Program-made: the position numbers and the translations under genes
Shown: piece after piece, positions 42,381 to 52,187 of the stretch
How positions within the stretch are numbered: position 1 is the stretch's first letter
Layout of the letters: the number at the start of each line of letters is the position of its first letter
The notes under the pieces: generated by a model
Told to the model about the DNA's origin: nothing
Databases searched by the model: none
Seen by the model: the letters and a program-made list of their open reading frames with translations, nothing else
Origin: Chloroflexota bacterium
Lineage (GTDB): Bacteria > Chloroflexota > Anaerolineae > J036 > Brachytrichaceae
Length of the DNA: 64,000 nucleotides
Direction: 5' to 3'
NCBI GenBank assembly: GCA_030550095.1
Contig: JAUQQA010000008.1
Coordinates: 1 to 64,000, forward strand

Positions 42381-43588
42381 GCTGGTTCTCCATTGAGCAA
42401 GCGAATGGCTGCAGCGGTCATTAGGGCGACGCCGATCGGCAGCGCGTCTTCGTCAATTTGGAAGCGCGGGCTGTGGTGTGGCTCGGTGATGCCCTTCGCT
42501 TTGTTGCCAGCACCAACGAAGAAGTAAGCGCCTGGCGCTGCCTGCAGGAAAAAGGCGCAATCCTCAGCGCCCATTGTGCGATAGTCGGAGCGAACGCGCC
42601 CGGCGCCGAACATTGCTGCAGCGGTCTCGCGCACGAGCGCGCCGATGCGCGCGTCGTTCACCGTGGCGGGTGTGCCTGTGCTGTTGAAGGCTAGCTCGGC
42701 ACTCACCTCGAACGCAGCCGCCACCTGCTGCGCAATCGTCTGCACGCGCGCTTGCAGGTGTTGCATGACTTCATCGCTGAAGGCACGCAGCGTGCCGCGC
42801 AGCTCAACCGCATCAGGGATGATGTTTGGCGCTGTGCCGCCGTGAATGCTGCCGATGGTCACTACACCGCTCTCCAACGGCGAGAGGTTGCGCGACACGA
42901 TGGTTTGGAGCGCGGTGATGAGGTGCGCAGCAGCGACGATCGGGTCGCGCCCGAGGTGCGGCGAGGCGCCATGTGAGCCGCGACCGCGCACAGTGAGGGT
43001 GAACGCTCTGCTTGCCGCCAACGCTGCGCCTTCGGTGACGCCGATCGTGCCCACTTCCTCGTCTGCCCACATGTGTAGCGCGAGCGTGTGGTCGGGGCGC
43101 GGGTTTTCGAGCACGCCGTCTTGGATCATCGCCAGCGCGCCGCCGACGATCTCCTCAGCCGGTTGAAACACGAACTTCACGGTGCCGCCCCACACGTCGC
43201 GGTGCCGCGCAAGCAACGTGGCAACGCCGATGCCGATGGCGGTGTGGGCATCGTGTCCGCAGGCGTGCATTTTGCCAGGGTGCAGGCTCTTGAACGGCAC
43301 GTCTGCTTCTTCGTGGATCGGCAGCGCATCCATGTCGAAGCGCAGCAGCAGTGTGATCGGGCGCTCGACGGCGCGCGCGCCCTCCATCAGCCCCACCACG
43401 CCCGTCTTGCCCACCCCAGTTTGCACTTCGTAGCCAAGCGCACTCAGCGCTTGCGCGACGATGCCCGCGGTGCGCACTTCCTCAAACGCAAGCTCAGGGT
43501 GTTGGTGTAGGTCGCGGCGGATGGCGACGACCTGCTCGCGGAGCGCTTCGCTTTCGCGTCGGATCGACTCGAAGTCAAGCGTGTTCAT
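42377..43588 (-). CDS. M20-family amidohydrolase (IAA-amino-acid hydrolase-like)
   Basis: A 403-residue metalloenzyme. Metal ligands appear in MHACGHDAHTA and the following PAEE (FQPAEEIVGG); the dimerisation lid domain is in the middle. Family members remove N-acyl groups from amino acids or cleave small peptides. ATG 43588 is taken; GTG 43600 is an alternative. Third gene of a six-gene minus-strand operon with folD overlapping its end. Confidence 0.9.
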   Translation of the reverse strand: MNTLDFESIRRESEALREQVVAIRRDLHQHPELAFEEVRTAGIVAQALSALGYEVQTGVGKTGVVGLMEGARAVERPITLLLRFDMDALPIHEEADVPFKSLHPGKMHACGHDAHTAIGIGVATLLARHRDVWGGTVKFVFQPAEEIVGGALAMIQDGVLENPRPDHTLALHMWADEEVGTIGVTEGAALAASRAFTLTVRGRGSHGASPHLGRDPIVAAAHLITALQTIVSRNLSPLESGVVTIGSIHGGTAPNIIPDAVELRGTLRAFSDEVMQHLQARVQTIAQQVAAAFEVSAELAFNSTGTPATVNDARIGALVRETAAAMFGAGRVRSDYRTMGAEDCAFFLQAAPGAYFFVGAGNKAKGITEPHHSPRFQIDEDALPIGVALMTAAAIRLLNGEPA

Positions 43589-43612
43589 GGCTTTCGGCAC
43601 TTTGCGAAGAGC

Positions 43613-44899
43613 TTACTGCACAAGGTCGGCGTCAAGATCAGCCGGATTGGCAGCATCAGCCTGAGTTTGGGCTGTCTGGGCGCGCTGCTTGCGGCGTTGT
43701 CGGCGCGAGAGCACCACGCGATCGGGGCGACTGGCACGGGTGCGCTCGAACAGCGCGCCTGCTTGCGCCAGCCACTCGCGCCCGGTGTTGGCGTAGGCTT
43801 GGGAAAGCGCCTCGAGGATCTCGAAGAGCGCGTCGATCTGCGGCTGGAAGATGGGGAGTTCCTCTTCGACTTCGGCGAGACGTCCCTCGAACTGGCTGAT
43901 GCGCTGGTCGCGCTCATGCCAACGTTCATCCTGCTCGACGGCAAATGCTTTCCATTCTTTCTCGATTTGGGCTTGGAAGGTCTCAATGGCGCGCTGGGCA
44001 CGGCGCTCGGCTTCGCGCTGGAGCTCGGCGAACTCGTTGAGCCGCACCTCGATCCGCTCTTGGAAGTCCGCCAGGCGCGTGATCTCGCGCTTCACCTCCT
44101 CGCGCATTTGCAAGTAACCCGTCACCTGCTGCGCGATCTCCTCGGCGCGCTGCTTGAGCTTCTCGATGGTCTCGGCATATTCTGCGAATTGCCGCTCGCG
44201 CCGCACGTCGGCGATGCGCTGATTCTCGATGAGCTGGTTCTGAGCTTCCAGCAGCCGCGCGGCTTCCTCAAGCTCGACCTGGCGGCGGCGCACCGCCTCG
44301 TCGAGCAAAAGCAACTGCGGCGTGAGCGCTTCGATGGCACGCCGCAGGTCGGGCAGCTCTTGTTCCACCGCCGTGATGCGCTTCGCAGATTGACGGTTTT
44401 GCTCCTCGAGGTAAGCAAGCTGCGCAAGGGTGGGTTCGTAGCGCCTATCAACGTCAATGATTTGCGTTTGCAGGCGGTTGAGTTGGTCGTTGAGGCGTGC
44501 TTCCTCGCTCTTGCGCGCTTCGATCTCCTCGCTGTGGCGCGCTAAGGTTTTGATTTCGCGCTTGATCTCGCTGAGTTGCCGCGTGAGCGCCTCGTGCTCG
44601 ATTTGGCGCGTGCGCGCGCTTTCGCGCTCGGCTTTGGCGCGTTGCTCTTCGATGCGCTCGATCAGTTGGTTGAACTCGTTGCGCAACTGCTCGATCGAAG
44701 CCGGCCAGCCAAGCGCACGCACTAGCTGCGTGCGGAGCTCGTTCATTGCCGACTCCACCGCTTGCGCTTGGCGCGCGCGGGCTTCTAGCTCGCGCGCTAA
44801 GCCCTCGATGCGCTCTTGCAACAGCGCGATCTGCGCCTTATCGCGGCGACGTTCCTCCTCAAGGTATTGAACCAATTGGACGAGTTGGTGGAACTCCAT
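43613..44899 (-). CDS. Large coiled-coil protein of unknown function
   Basis: 428 residues, almost entirely predicted coiled coil from residue 5 to about 365, very rich in Glu, Arg, Gln and Ala, with a basic tail (RRQRRKQRAQ) and an acidic end. No signal, membrane or enzymatic domain. The look is that of a cytoskeletal, SMC-arm-like or scaffold protein. It lies 24 nt after an SDR gene and 24 nt before the M20 gene. Codon use and composition fit the neighbours. Function unknown. Confidence 0.8.
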   Translation of the reverse strand: MEFHQLVQLVQYLEEERRRDKAQIALLQERIEGLARELEARARQAQAVESAMNELRTQLVRALGWPASIEQLRNEFNQLIERIEEQRAKAERESARTRQIEHEALTRQLSEIKREIKTLARHSEEIEARKSEEARLNDQLNRLQTQIIDVDRRYEPTLAQLAYLEEQNRQSAKRITAVEQELPDLRRAIEALTPQLLLLDEAVRRRQVELEEAARLLEAQNQLIENQRIADVRRERQFAEYAETIEKLKQRAEEIAQQVTGYLQMREEVKREITRLADFQERIEVRLNEFAELQREAERRAQRAIETFQAQIEKEWKAFAVEQDERWHERDQRISQFEGRLAEVEEELPIFQPQIDALFEILEALSQAYANTGREWLAQAGALFERTRASRPDRVVLSRRQRRKQRAQTAQTQADAANPADLDADLVQ

Positions 44900-44923
44900 G
44901 CTTTCCGATCTTTTGCAAAGGAC

Positions 44924-45664
44924 TTACTGATGCTGCCACATGCGACCGCCATCCAGCATGATGCAATCGCCATTGACAAACGGCGGCCCAGCGACAAGAA
45001 ACAACACAGCTTCTGCCACTTGCTCAGCGCTGCCCAAAGCGCGCAATGGGTTGGTCTTGCGCAGCGCCTCCCAAGCCTCATCGGTGTAGGTGGGCGGCTT
45101 GAGCACTGGACCAGGGCATACGGCGTTCACGCGCACTTTCGGTCCGAGCACGAGCGTCTGCGCGCGGGTGAGCGCGAGCAGCGCTGCCTTAGAGACGCCA
45201 TGCGCCACGTACTCGCGCCAAGGGTAAAACGCGCTTTCGTCCACGATGTTCACAATGGTGCCGCCCTCACCAGCGATCATCGCCCTGGCGATCACCTGGC
45301 TGAGCGCGAACGGCGCCTTTACGTTCACGTCGAGCGCGAGGTCGAACTCTGCCTCGGTGGTGTCGAGGTAGTCCTTCGCCACGAAACTCGAGGCGCTGTT
45401 CACAAGGATATCCACGCGCCCAAACACGTTGAGCGCAGCTTCGCCCAGCGCGACGGCGGCTTCCCAGGTGCGGAGATCGGCTTGAAGGAGCGCAACGCGG
45501 CGCCCAAGCGCTTCGATCTCGCGCGCGGTTTCCTGCGCGGCGGCTGCGCTGCTGCTGTAGTGCACCAGGATATCTGCGCCCTCGCGCGCGAGGGCCAGCG
45601 CAATCGCCTTGCCCACGCGGTGCGCTGCGCCGGTGACGAGCGCCACCTTGCCCAAGAGCTTCAT
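44924..45664 (-). CDS. SDR oxidoreductase, pteridine-reductase-like, with His at the catalytic Tyr position
   Basis: 246 residues. The NADPH motif TGAAHRVGKA resembles pteridine reductase/FolM proteins (TGAxxRxG), and VNAVCPGPV and the terminal GGRMW fit the fold. The catalytic YxxxK reads HGVSK, so His occupies the Tyr position; a Tyr lies three residues earlier. Enzyme activity is therefore uncertain. ATG 45664 begins the fold and has TATAAC 9 nt upstream. First gene of the operon that includes folD, which fits a pterin/folate role (inference). Confidence 0.85.
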   Translation of the reverse strand: MKLLGKVALVTGAAHRVGKAIALALAREGADILVHYSSSAAAAQETAREIEALGRRVALLQADLRTWEAAVALGEAALNVFGRVDILVNSASSFVAKDYLDTTEAEFDLALDVNVKAPFALSQVIARAMIAGEGGTIVNIVDESAFYPWREYVAHGVSKAALLALTRAQTLVLGPKVRVNAVCPGPVLKPPTYTDEAWEALRKTNPLRALGSAEQVAEAVLFLVAGPPFVNGDCIMLDGGRMWQHQ

Positions 45665-45673
45665 AGGGGGAAT

Positions 45674-45681
45674 GTTATACT
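45674..45681. promoter_or_regulatory. Overlapping bidirectional -10 (TATAAC minus / TATACT plus)
   Basis: The 8-mer GTTATACT reads TATACT on the plus strand (45676-45681, 10 nt before ATG 45692) and TATAAC on the minus strand (45679-45674, 9 nt before ATG 45664). The whole divergent gap is 27 bp, and neither side has a Shine-Dalgarno. Confidence 0.6.
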
Positions 45682-45691
45682 CCGCGCGGGC

Positions 45692-46195
45692 ATGATGCTC
45701 GACCTTGTGCGCCGTGTGCGGCAAAACCACGCGCTGGAGCACGCCACGCTCAATGTGCTCGAAGAGCGCCACCCGCGCCTACGCGCAGGCGGACGCGCCA
45801 CGGCGGAAGGGTTTTACCTCATCGGCGAACTCCCCGAGCCAGAGATCGTGCGCCAAGCGGCTGAACAAGCACTTCAGCGCCTCCAGCGCGGTGAAGCGAC
45901 GCTCGCGGTCCACCCACGCTGCGGCACTAACCTCGTCGCCACAAGCTTTGCCAGCGGCTTGCTCGCGCTGACGTGGGCGCGTTCTGCGGGCAAGAACGTG
46001 CCCTTTTGGGCGCAGATCCCGAGCGCGTTGCTCGGCGCGATGGTGGGTGCGCTGCTCGCGCAGCCAATCGGTCCGTGGTTGCAGGCAAACGTGACCACAA
46101 ATGCCGACGTGCGCGATGTGCGCATTGAGGCCATACACACACGCGAGCAGGGGCGTTGGCGACTGTACTTCGTGCGCACGGCGCGCTCAGCGTGA
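45692..46195 (+). CDS. DUF6391 family protein
   Basis: 167 residues from ATG 45692 (or 45695). The N-terminus RRVRQNHALEHATLNVLEE, the GFYLIGELPEPEIVRQAAEQAL block and LAVHPRCGTNL match the uncharacterised DUF6391 family found in Chloroflexota and cyanobacteria. Two hydrophobic stretches (about 90-130) suggest membrane association. The His-rich HALEH and the CGTN motif look catalytic or metal-binding, but no activity is known. Read divergently from the SDR-led operon. A long in-frame reading upstream (from 44816) is antisense to the SDR gene and is rejected. Confidence 0.82.
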   Translation: MMLDLVRRVRQNHALEHATLNVLEERHPRLRAGGRATAEGFYLIGELPEPEIVRQAAEQALQRLQRGEATLAVHPRCGTNLVATSFASGLLALTWARSAGKNVPFWAQIPSALLGAMVGALLAQPIGPWLQANVTTNADVRDVRIEAIHTREQGRWRLYFVRTARSA

Positions 46196-46945
46196 GCCGA
46201 TCGGGCGATTGCGCGGCGCGCCGCCAAGACGGGGATAGGCTTCTGGCGTGGCGCGCTGCTTGCGGATGATCACCAACGCCCGCCGATCATCGCGCTCGGG
46301 CAGTGCGACGGGTTGGAGTTGCTCAAGCACACCGCCCAACACCTCAATGGCGCGCTGCGCGGCTTCTACCTCTTCCTGCGCTTGCCGCCCCTTCATTGCG
46401 ATGCACACCCCGCCGAGGCGTGTGAGCGGCAGCAGATACTCCACGAGCGTCGGCAACGGCGCCACGGCGCGCGCAACGACCACGTGATACTGCTCACGAT
46501 GCTCGGGGCGGCGCGCCAGCTCTTCCGCGCGCGCGTGCAACGCATGGGTATCGTGTAGTCCCAGCGCCTCGATCGCGGTTTTGCAGAACTGCACCTTCTT
46601 CGCCGTGCTGTCCACCAGCCACACATGCCACTCCGGTAGCGCGATCTTGAGCGGGATGCCGGGCAGCCCTGCGCCCGTGCCAATGTCCATGAGCGTTGGA
46701 GGTTCGCTGAAGCGCATCCGCTCCTGCACAAGCAGCGGCGCTACCGTGAGTGAGTCCGCGAAGTGCAGGGAGAAGATCGCCTCTTCCTCGACGATCGCCG
46801 TGAGGTTGAACTTCTTATTCCACGCTTGTATCAATGCGGCATAGCGCGCAAATTGCTCGAGCTGATGGGGCGCGAGTGAGAGGCCCAAGTGTGCAGCGAA
46901 AGTGCTCAGCTTTTGTATAGAATCCAGTGAAGGTTGGTACTCCAT
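46187..46945 (-). CDS. rsmG: 16S rRNA (guanine(527)-N7)-methyltransferase RsmG
   Basis: A 252-residue SAM-dependent methyltransferase acting on 16S rRNA G527. The SAM site is DIGTGAGLPGIPL (about 78-90), and WNKKFNLTAI and MKGR are family hallmarks. ATG 46945 is set by the family N-terminus. The start codon overlaps the divergent Cys-rich gene's ATG by 2 nt. The usual mnmG/parAB neighbours are absent. Confidence 0.95.
   Translation of the reverse strand: MEYQPSLDSIQKLSTFAAHLGLSLAPHQLEQFARYAALIQAWNKKFNLTAIVEEEAIFSLHFADSLTVAPLLVQERMRFSEPPTLMDIGTGAGLPGIPLKIALPEWHVWLVDSTAKKVQFCKTAIEALGLHDTHALHARAEELARRPEHREQYHVVVARAVAPLPTLVEYLLPLTRLGGVCIAMKGRQAQEEVEAAQRAIEVLGGVLEQLQPVALPERDDRRALVIIRKQRATPEAYPRLGGAPRNRPIGSR
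46918..46923 (+). promoter_or_regulatory. -10 element TAGAAT before the secreted Cys-rich protein gene
   Basis: TAGAAT (part of TATAGAAT at 46916-46923) lies 20 nt before ATG 46944, inside the 5' end of rsmG. The -35 is unclear. Confidence 0.4.
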
Positions 46946-47249
46946 GATGCCTCTAAGGGTGGATCGAGCGCGCCGAATTGCTTGGCGACGCCTCGCAAGG
47001 GGGGTTGCAGCGATAGGGGTGGTCCTTCTCGCTGCTGGGCCTGCATGGCGAGCAGAGGCAGAACAGGCGACGCCTGCATGTGTCCTCGCTTGTAATCCAC
47101 GTCTGCGCCAGTGCTTGGTGCATGAGCTGAACAAACTGCCAAAAGGGTATCTCCCAGTGCGTCGCGCGCCATACGGCTACTTGCGCGTTTACGTCCCGAG
47201 CGTGTGCCAGCGCGTATGCCTCGGCACAGCTGAGGGTTGTTTCCCTTAA
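46944..47249 (+). CDS. Small secreted protein with paired C-x3-C-x6-C motifs
   Basis: 101 residues from ATG 46944. An Arg-rich n-region and hydrophobic core (GVAAIGVVLLAAG) with cleavage after AEA give a mature form of about 57 residues. All six mature cysteines fall into two identical patterns, CVLACNPRLRQC and CQRVCLGTAEGC, each C-x3-C-x6-C, joined by a Tyr/Pro/Arg-rich loop. This resembles disulfide-stapled helical hairpins. No family is recognised. The start codon overlaps that of rsmG on the other strand. Confidence 0.6.
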   Translation: MMPLRVDRARRIAWRRLARGVAAIGVVLLAAGPAWRAEAEQATPACVLACNPRLRQCLVHELNKLPKGYLPVRRAPYGYLRVYVPSVCQRVCLGTAEGCFP

Positions 47250-47253
47250 CGCC

Positions 47254-47637
47254 TCAGAAAGGTGCCCCGAAGCGTGCCGTCTCCACAGCGCGCGCGCCGA
47301 AGACCGCATTGACGAGCAGCACAGCGCTGTAGAGCAGAAGCGCCCCGCGATCATCGCGCCCGCGCGTGTAAGCGAAGGTAGCAGGCACTGCCAGCACTAC
47401 TAATGCTCCGTAAAGGTAATGCACGGCGCGCACAATGCCGCCCAGCCCTTGCGCGACCAGCGCTAAACCCACAACAGCCTGCGCCAGACCAAGCAACGGG
47501 CTAAGCGCCACCGCGCCGAAATAGCTCCCATCCATGCCCTCGCCGCGCAGATACTTGATCAGCCCCCACGCCCCCACAAGGGCGTTGAACAGCATCACTG
47601 CCGTGGCGAGGTTCGCGTGCACCTGCGTTAAGCCCAT
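47254..47637 (-). CDS. Hypothetical four-helix membrane protein
   Basis: 127 residues with four transmembrane helices and short loops (KYLRGEGMDGSYFG; AYTRGRDDRG). A conserved-looking His-Tyr pair (RAVHYLYGALVV) in the third helix recalls small quinone/haem membrane proteins, but no family is recognised. ATG 47637 is preferred to 47661 because TACAAT lies 11 nt upstream of it. Monocistronic. Confidence 0.65.
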   Translation of the reverse strand: MGLTQVHANLATAVMLFNALVGAWGLIKYLRGEGMDGSYFGAVALSPLLGLAQAVVGLALVAQGLGGIVRAVHYLYGALVVLAVPATFAYTRGRDDRGALLLYSAVLLVNAVFGARAVETARFGAPF

Positions 47638-47648
47638 AAACGCGCAAG

Positions 47649-47654
47649 ATTGTA
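47649..47654 (-). promoter_or_regulatory. -10 element TACAAT before the four-helix protein gene
   Basis: Minus-strand TACAAT ends 11 nt before ATG 47637. Confidence 0.4.
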
Positions 47655-47721
47655 AGATCATGAAGCGCGCGCTAAGCGCCGCCTTTGAGGTCGCTCAAGC
47701 GCGCAAGGAGGGAAGAGCACC

Positions 47722-48564
47722 ATGAAGCCTTACGCACATCCCGAGGTGTTAGTCAGCACAGCTTGGCTGGCTGAACACCTGAACGACCCCAACGTGCGCA
47801 TCGTGGAATCCAACGAGGACCCGCTGCTTTACGACACGGGGCACATCCCCGGCGCGGTGAAGATCGACTGGACGACGGACCTCAATGACCCGATCCGTCG
47901 TGATTATCTCGACTCGGAGCGCTTCGCGCGCTTGATGAGCGAGAAGGGCATCGCCAACGATACCTTCGTGGTGTTTTACGGCGATCGCAACAACTGGTGG
48001 GCAGCGTATGCTTTCTGGGTGTTCCAGCTTTTCGGGCACACGAAAGCCGCGCTGCTCGACGGCGGGCGTAAGAAGTGGGTGGATGAAGGGCGACCGCTCA
48101 CGCGAGAGGTGCCGAGCTATCCGCCCACCAACTACGTCGCGCCGCCGCGCAACGACAGCGAGATCCGCGCCTTCCGCGATGAGGTGCTGCGCCATGTGCA
48201 GGCAAAAGGCGTGTTGGTGGACGTGCGCACCCCTGCGGAATTCTCCGGTGAGCGCGTGCACATGCCCGAGTATCCGAACGAAGGCGCGTTGCGCGGCGGG
48301 CACATCCCTGGCGCGCAAAACATCCCCTGGGCGCAAGCAGTGCGCGAGGACGGCACGTTTAAGTCGCGCGAGGAGCTAGAGGCGCTCTACACCAGCAAGG
48401 GGATCACGCCCGATAAGGAGATCATCACCTATTGCCGCATCGGCGAGCGCAGCAGCCACACGTGGTTTGTGCTGAAATACCTGCTTGGCTACCCCAAGGT
48501 GAAAAACTACGACGGGAGCTGGACAGAGTGGGGCAACAGCGTCGGCGTGCCCATTGAGAAATAA
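47722..48564 (+). CDS. Thiosulfate sulfurtransferase (two-domain rhodanese)
   Basis: 280 residues. The first rhodanese domain is inactive ([15 protein letters not shown]: no Cys). The second carries the persulfide-forming Cys238 in CRIGERSS, the loop of thiosulfate:cyanide sulfurtransferases rather than the mercaptopyruvate type. It moves sulfane sulfur from thiosulfate to an acceptor such as cyanide or a thiol. No signal peptide. AAGGAGGGAAGAG precedes ATG 47722. A lamin-tail gene follows after 18 nt. Confidence 0.92.
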   Translation: MKPYAHPEVLVSTAWLAEHLNDPNVRIVESNEDPLLYDTGHIPGAVKIDWTTDLNDPIRRDYLDSERFARLMSEKGIANDTFVVFYGDRNNWWAAYAFWVFQLFGHTKAALLDGGRKKWVDEGRPLTREVPSYPPTNYVAPPRNDSEIRAFRDEVLRHVQAKGVLVDVRTPAEFSGERVHMPEYPNEGALRGGHIPGAQNIPWAQAVREDGTFKSREELEALYTSKGITPDKEIITYCRIGERSSHTWFVLKYLLGYPKVKNYDGSWTEWGNSVGVPIEK

Positions 48565-48582
48565 CCTGCCGCACAGCGCGCC

Positions 48583-49137
48583 ATGCAACGCCCCTCGCCC
48601 CTTCGCTGGCAAACGTGGCTTGCCTTCTTGGCGGTCAACATTATCGTCTCGGCGATCACAGCGTTTGTTGTGGTGCGCGTGCTGACGCTGAGCTACAGCC
48701 GCCCCAGCGGGAGCACTGTCCCTGCTGAGGCTGCTGCTGTGCCCACGGAAACCGCCACAGTTTCACCCACGACCGGCACCACGAGCGCCACGTCCACCGC
48801 GCTCGACCCAAGGCAGAATGCTACGGAGGTCCCCCCAAGGGTGCGCATCGTCAACGTGAGCTACCCTGGGCAGCGCGCACGCGAGCGCGTGGTGTTACTC
48901 AACGAGGGCACGCCGATCGACCTAAGCGGCTGGCAGCTCATCAGCCCACGCGGGCAGGTCTACACCTTCGGCAATGTGGTGTTACTTGACCAGGCTTACT
49001 TGAACGTCAACACCGCGCGCGGCACCGACACCCCCACAGACCTTTTCTGGAACCTCGATGAACCCGTGTGGCGCTCGGGTGACCTCGTCACACTGAAGCG
49101 CGGCGACCAAGTGATCGCGACCTTCGTTGTGCCCTGA
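48583..49137 (+). CDS. Membrane-anchored lamin-tail-domain protein
   Basis: 184 residues. An N-terminal transmembrane helix (about 10-36) is followed by a Thr/Ser/Ala-rich linker and a lamin-tail domain (VRIVNVSYPGQRARERVVLLN, IDLSGWQLISPRG, GDLVTLKRGDQVIATF). The domain faces outward, like those of the 22-25 kb phospholipase D. Such domains are proposed protein- or envelope-binding modules. Co-directional with the rhodanese, 18 nt downstream. Confidence 0.8.
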   Translation: MQRPSPLRWQTWLAFLAVNIIVSAITAFVVVRVLTLSYSRPSGSTVPAEAAAVPTETATVSPTTGTTSATSTALDPRQNATEVPPRVRIVNVSYPGQRARERVVLLNEGTPIDLSGWQLISPRGQVYTFGNVVLLDQAYLNVNTARGTDTPTDLFWNLDEPVWRSGDLVTLKRGDQVIATFVVP

Positions 49138-49145
49138 GCTGCGTC

Positions 49146-49345
49146 AACAAGGCGCAGGAAGAACGTTGTGCTCATTGGGCAGGAACTCTCGAGAAGGCAA
49201 GAGAGCAATCACTTGAGGCAGAGCGTGCCCGCGCCGAAGCAGCCGAACAAGCGCTTGGGGCAGAGCGCGCCTGTGTTGAGCGATGAGCTGTGCAGTTGCT
49301 GCGCGCGCTGGGCATTGACTCCCCACTCTGGGAGCGCCGTCCCTC
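49146..49345 (+). pseudogene. Fragment of a Uma2-family endonuclease C-terminus
   Basis: No start codon or fold. One frame reads a charged coil (LEKAREQSLEAERARAEAAE), stops at TGA 49284-49286 and continues in frame with AVQLLRALGIDSPLWERRP. Tails of this sort end many Uma2/DUF820 proteins in Chloroflexota. Only the tail survives, so it is a decayed copy between the lamin-tail gene and aconitase. The rest of the 296-nt gap up to 49433 holds nothing else I recognise except a TATCCT box at 49414-49419. Confidence 0.35.
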
Positions 49346-49433
49346 CGCAGAGGTGCTTGTCATTCTCGACGACAACACCTGTTCGCTCGCTTGCTCTACA
49401 AGCCATACCGCGCTATCCTCATTCTGATGAGAC

Positions 49434-52122
<2,689 letters not shown>

Positions 52123-52124
<2 letters not shown>

Positions 52125-52164
52125 AAAACAGGGGCGGCGTTGAGCGCGCGCTCAGCGCCGCCCC
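52123..52164 (-). terminator. Rho-independent terminator of the TRAP binding-protein gene
   Basis: A 15-bp stem with one T·G mismatch (52131-52145 with 52150-52164), loop GCGC. In the minus direction it is followed by six T (A-run at 52123-52128). It also lies after the acnA stop and could act both ways. Confidence 0.85.
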
Positions 52165-52187
52165 GCACGAAGCAGACACTGCCCAGG

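Noticed and set aside
44816-45691. Long plus-strand reading frame in front of DUF6391
   Set aside because: It runs antisense to the SDR gene on the minus strand. Family homology and a -10 box place the true start at 45692.
49284-49286. TGA in the Uma2-like fragment as selenocysteine or recoding
   Set aside because: No SECIS-like structure and no start codon upstream; decay is simpler.
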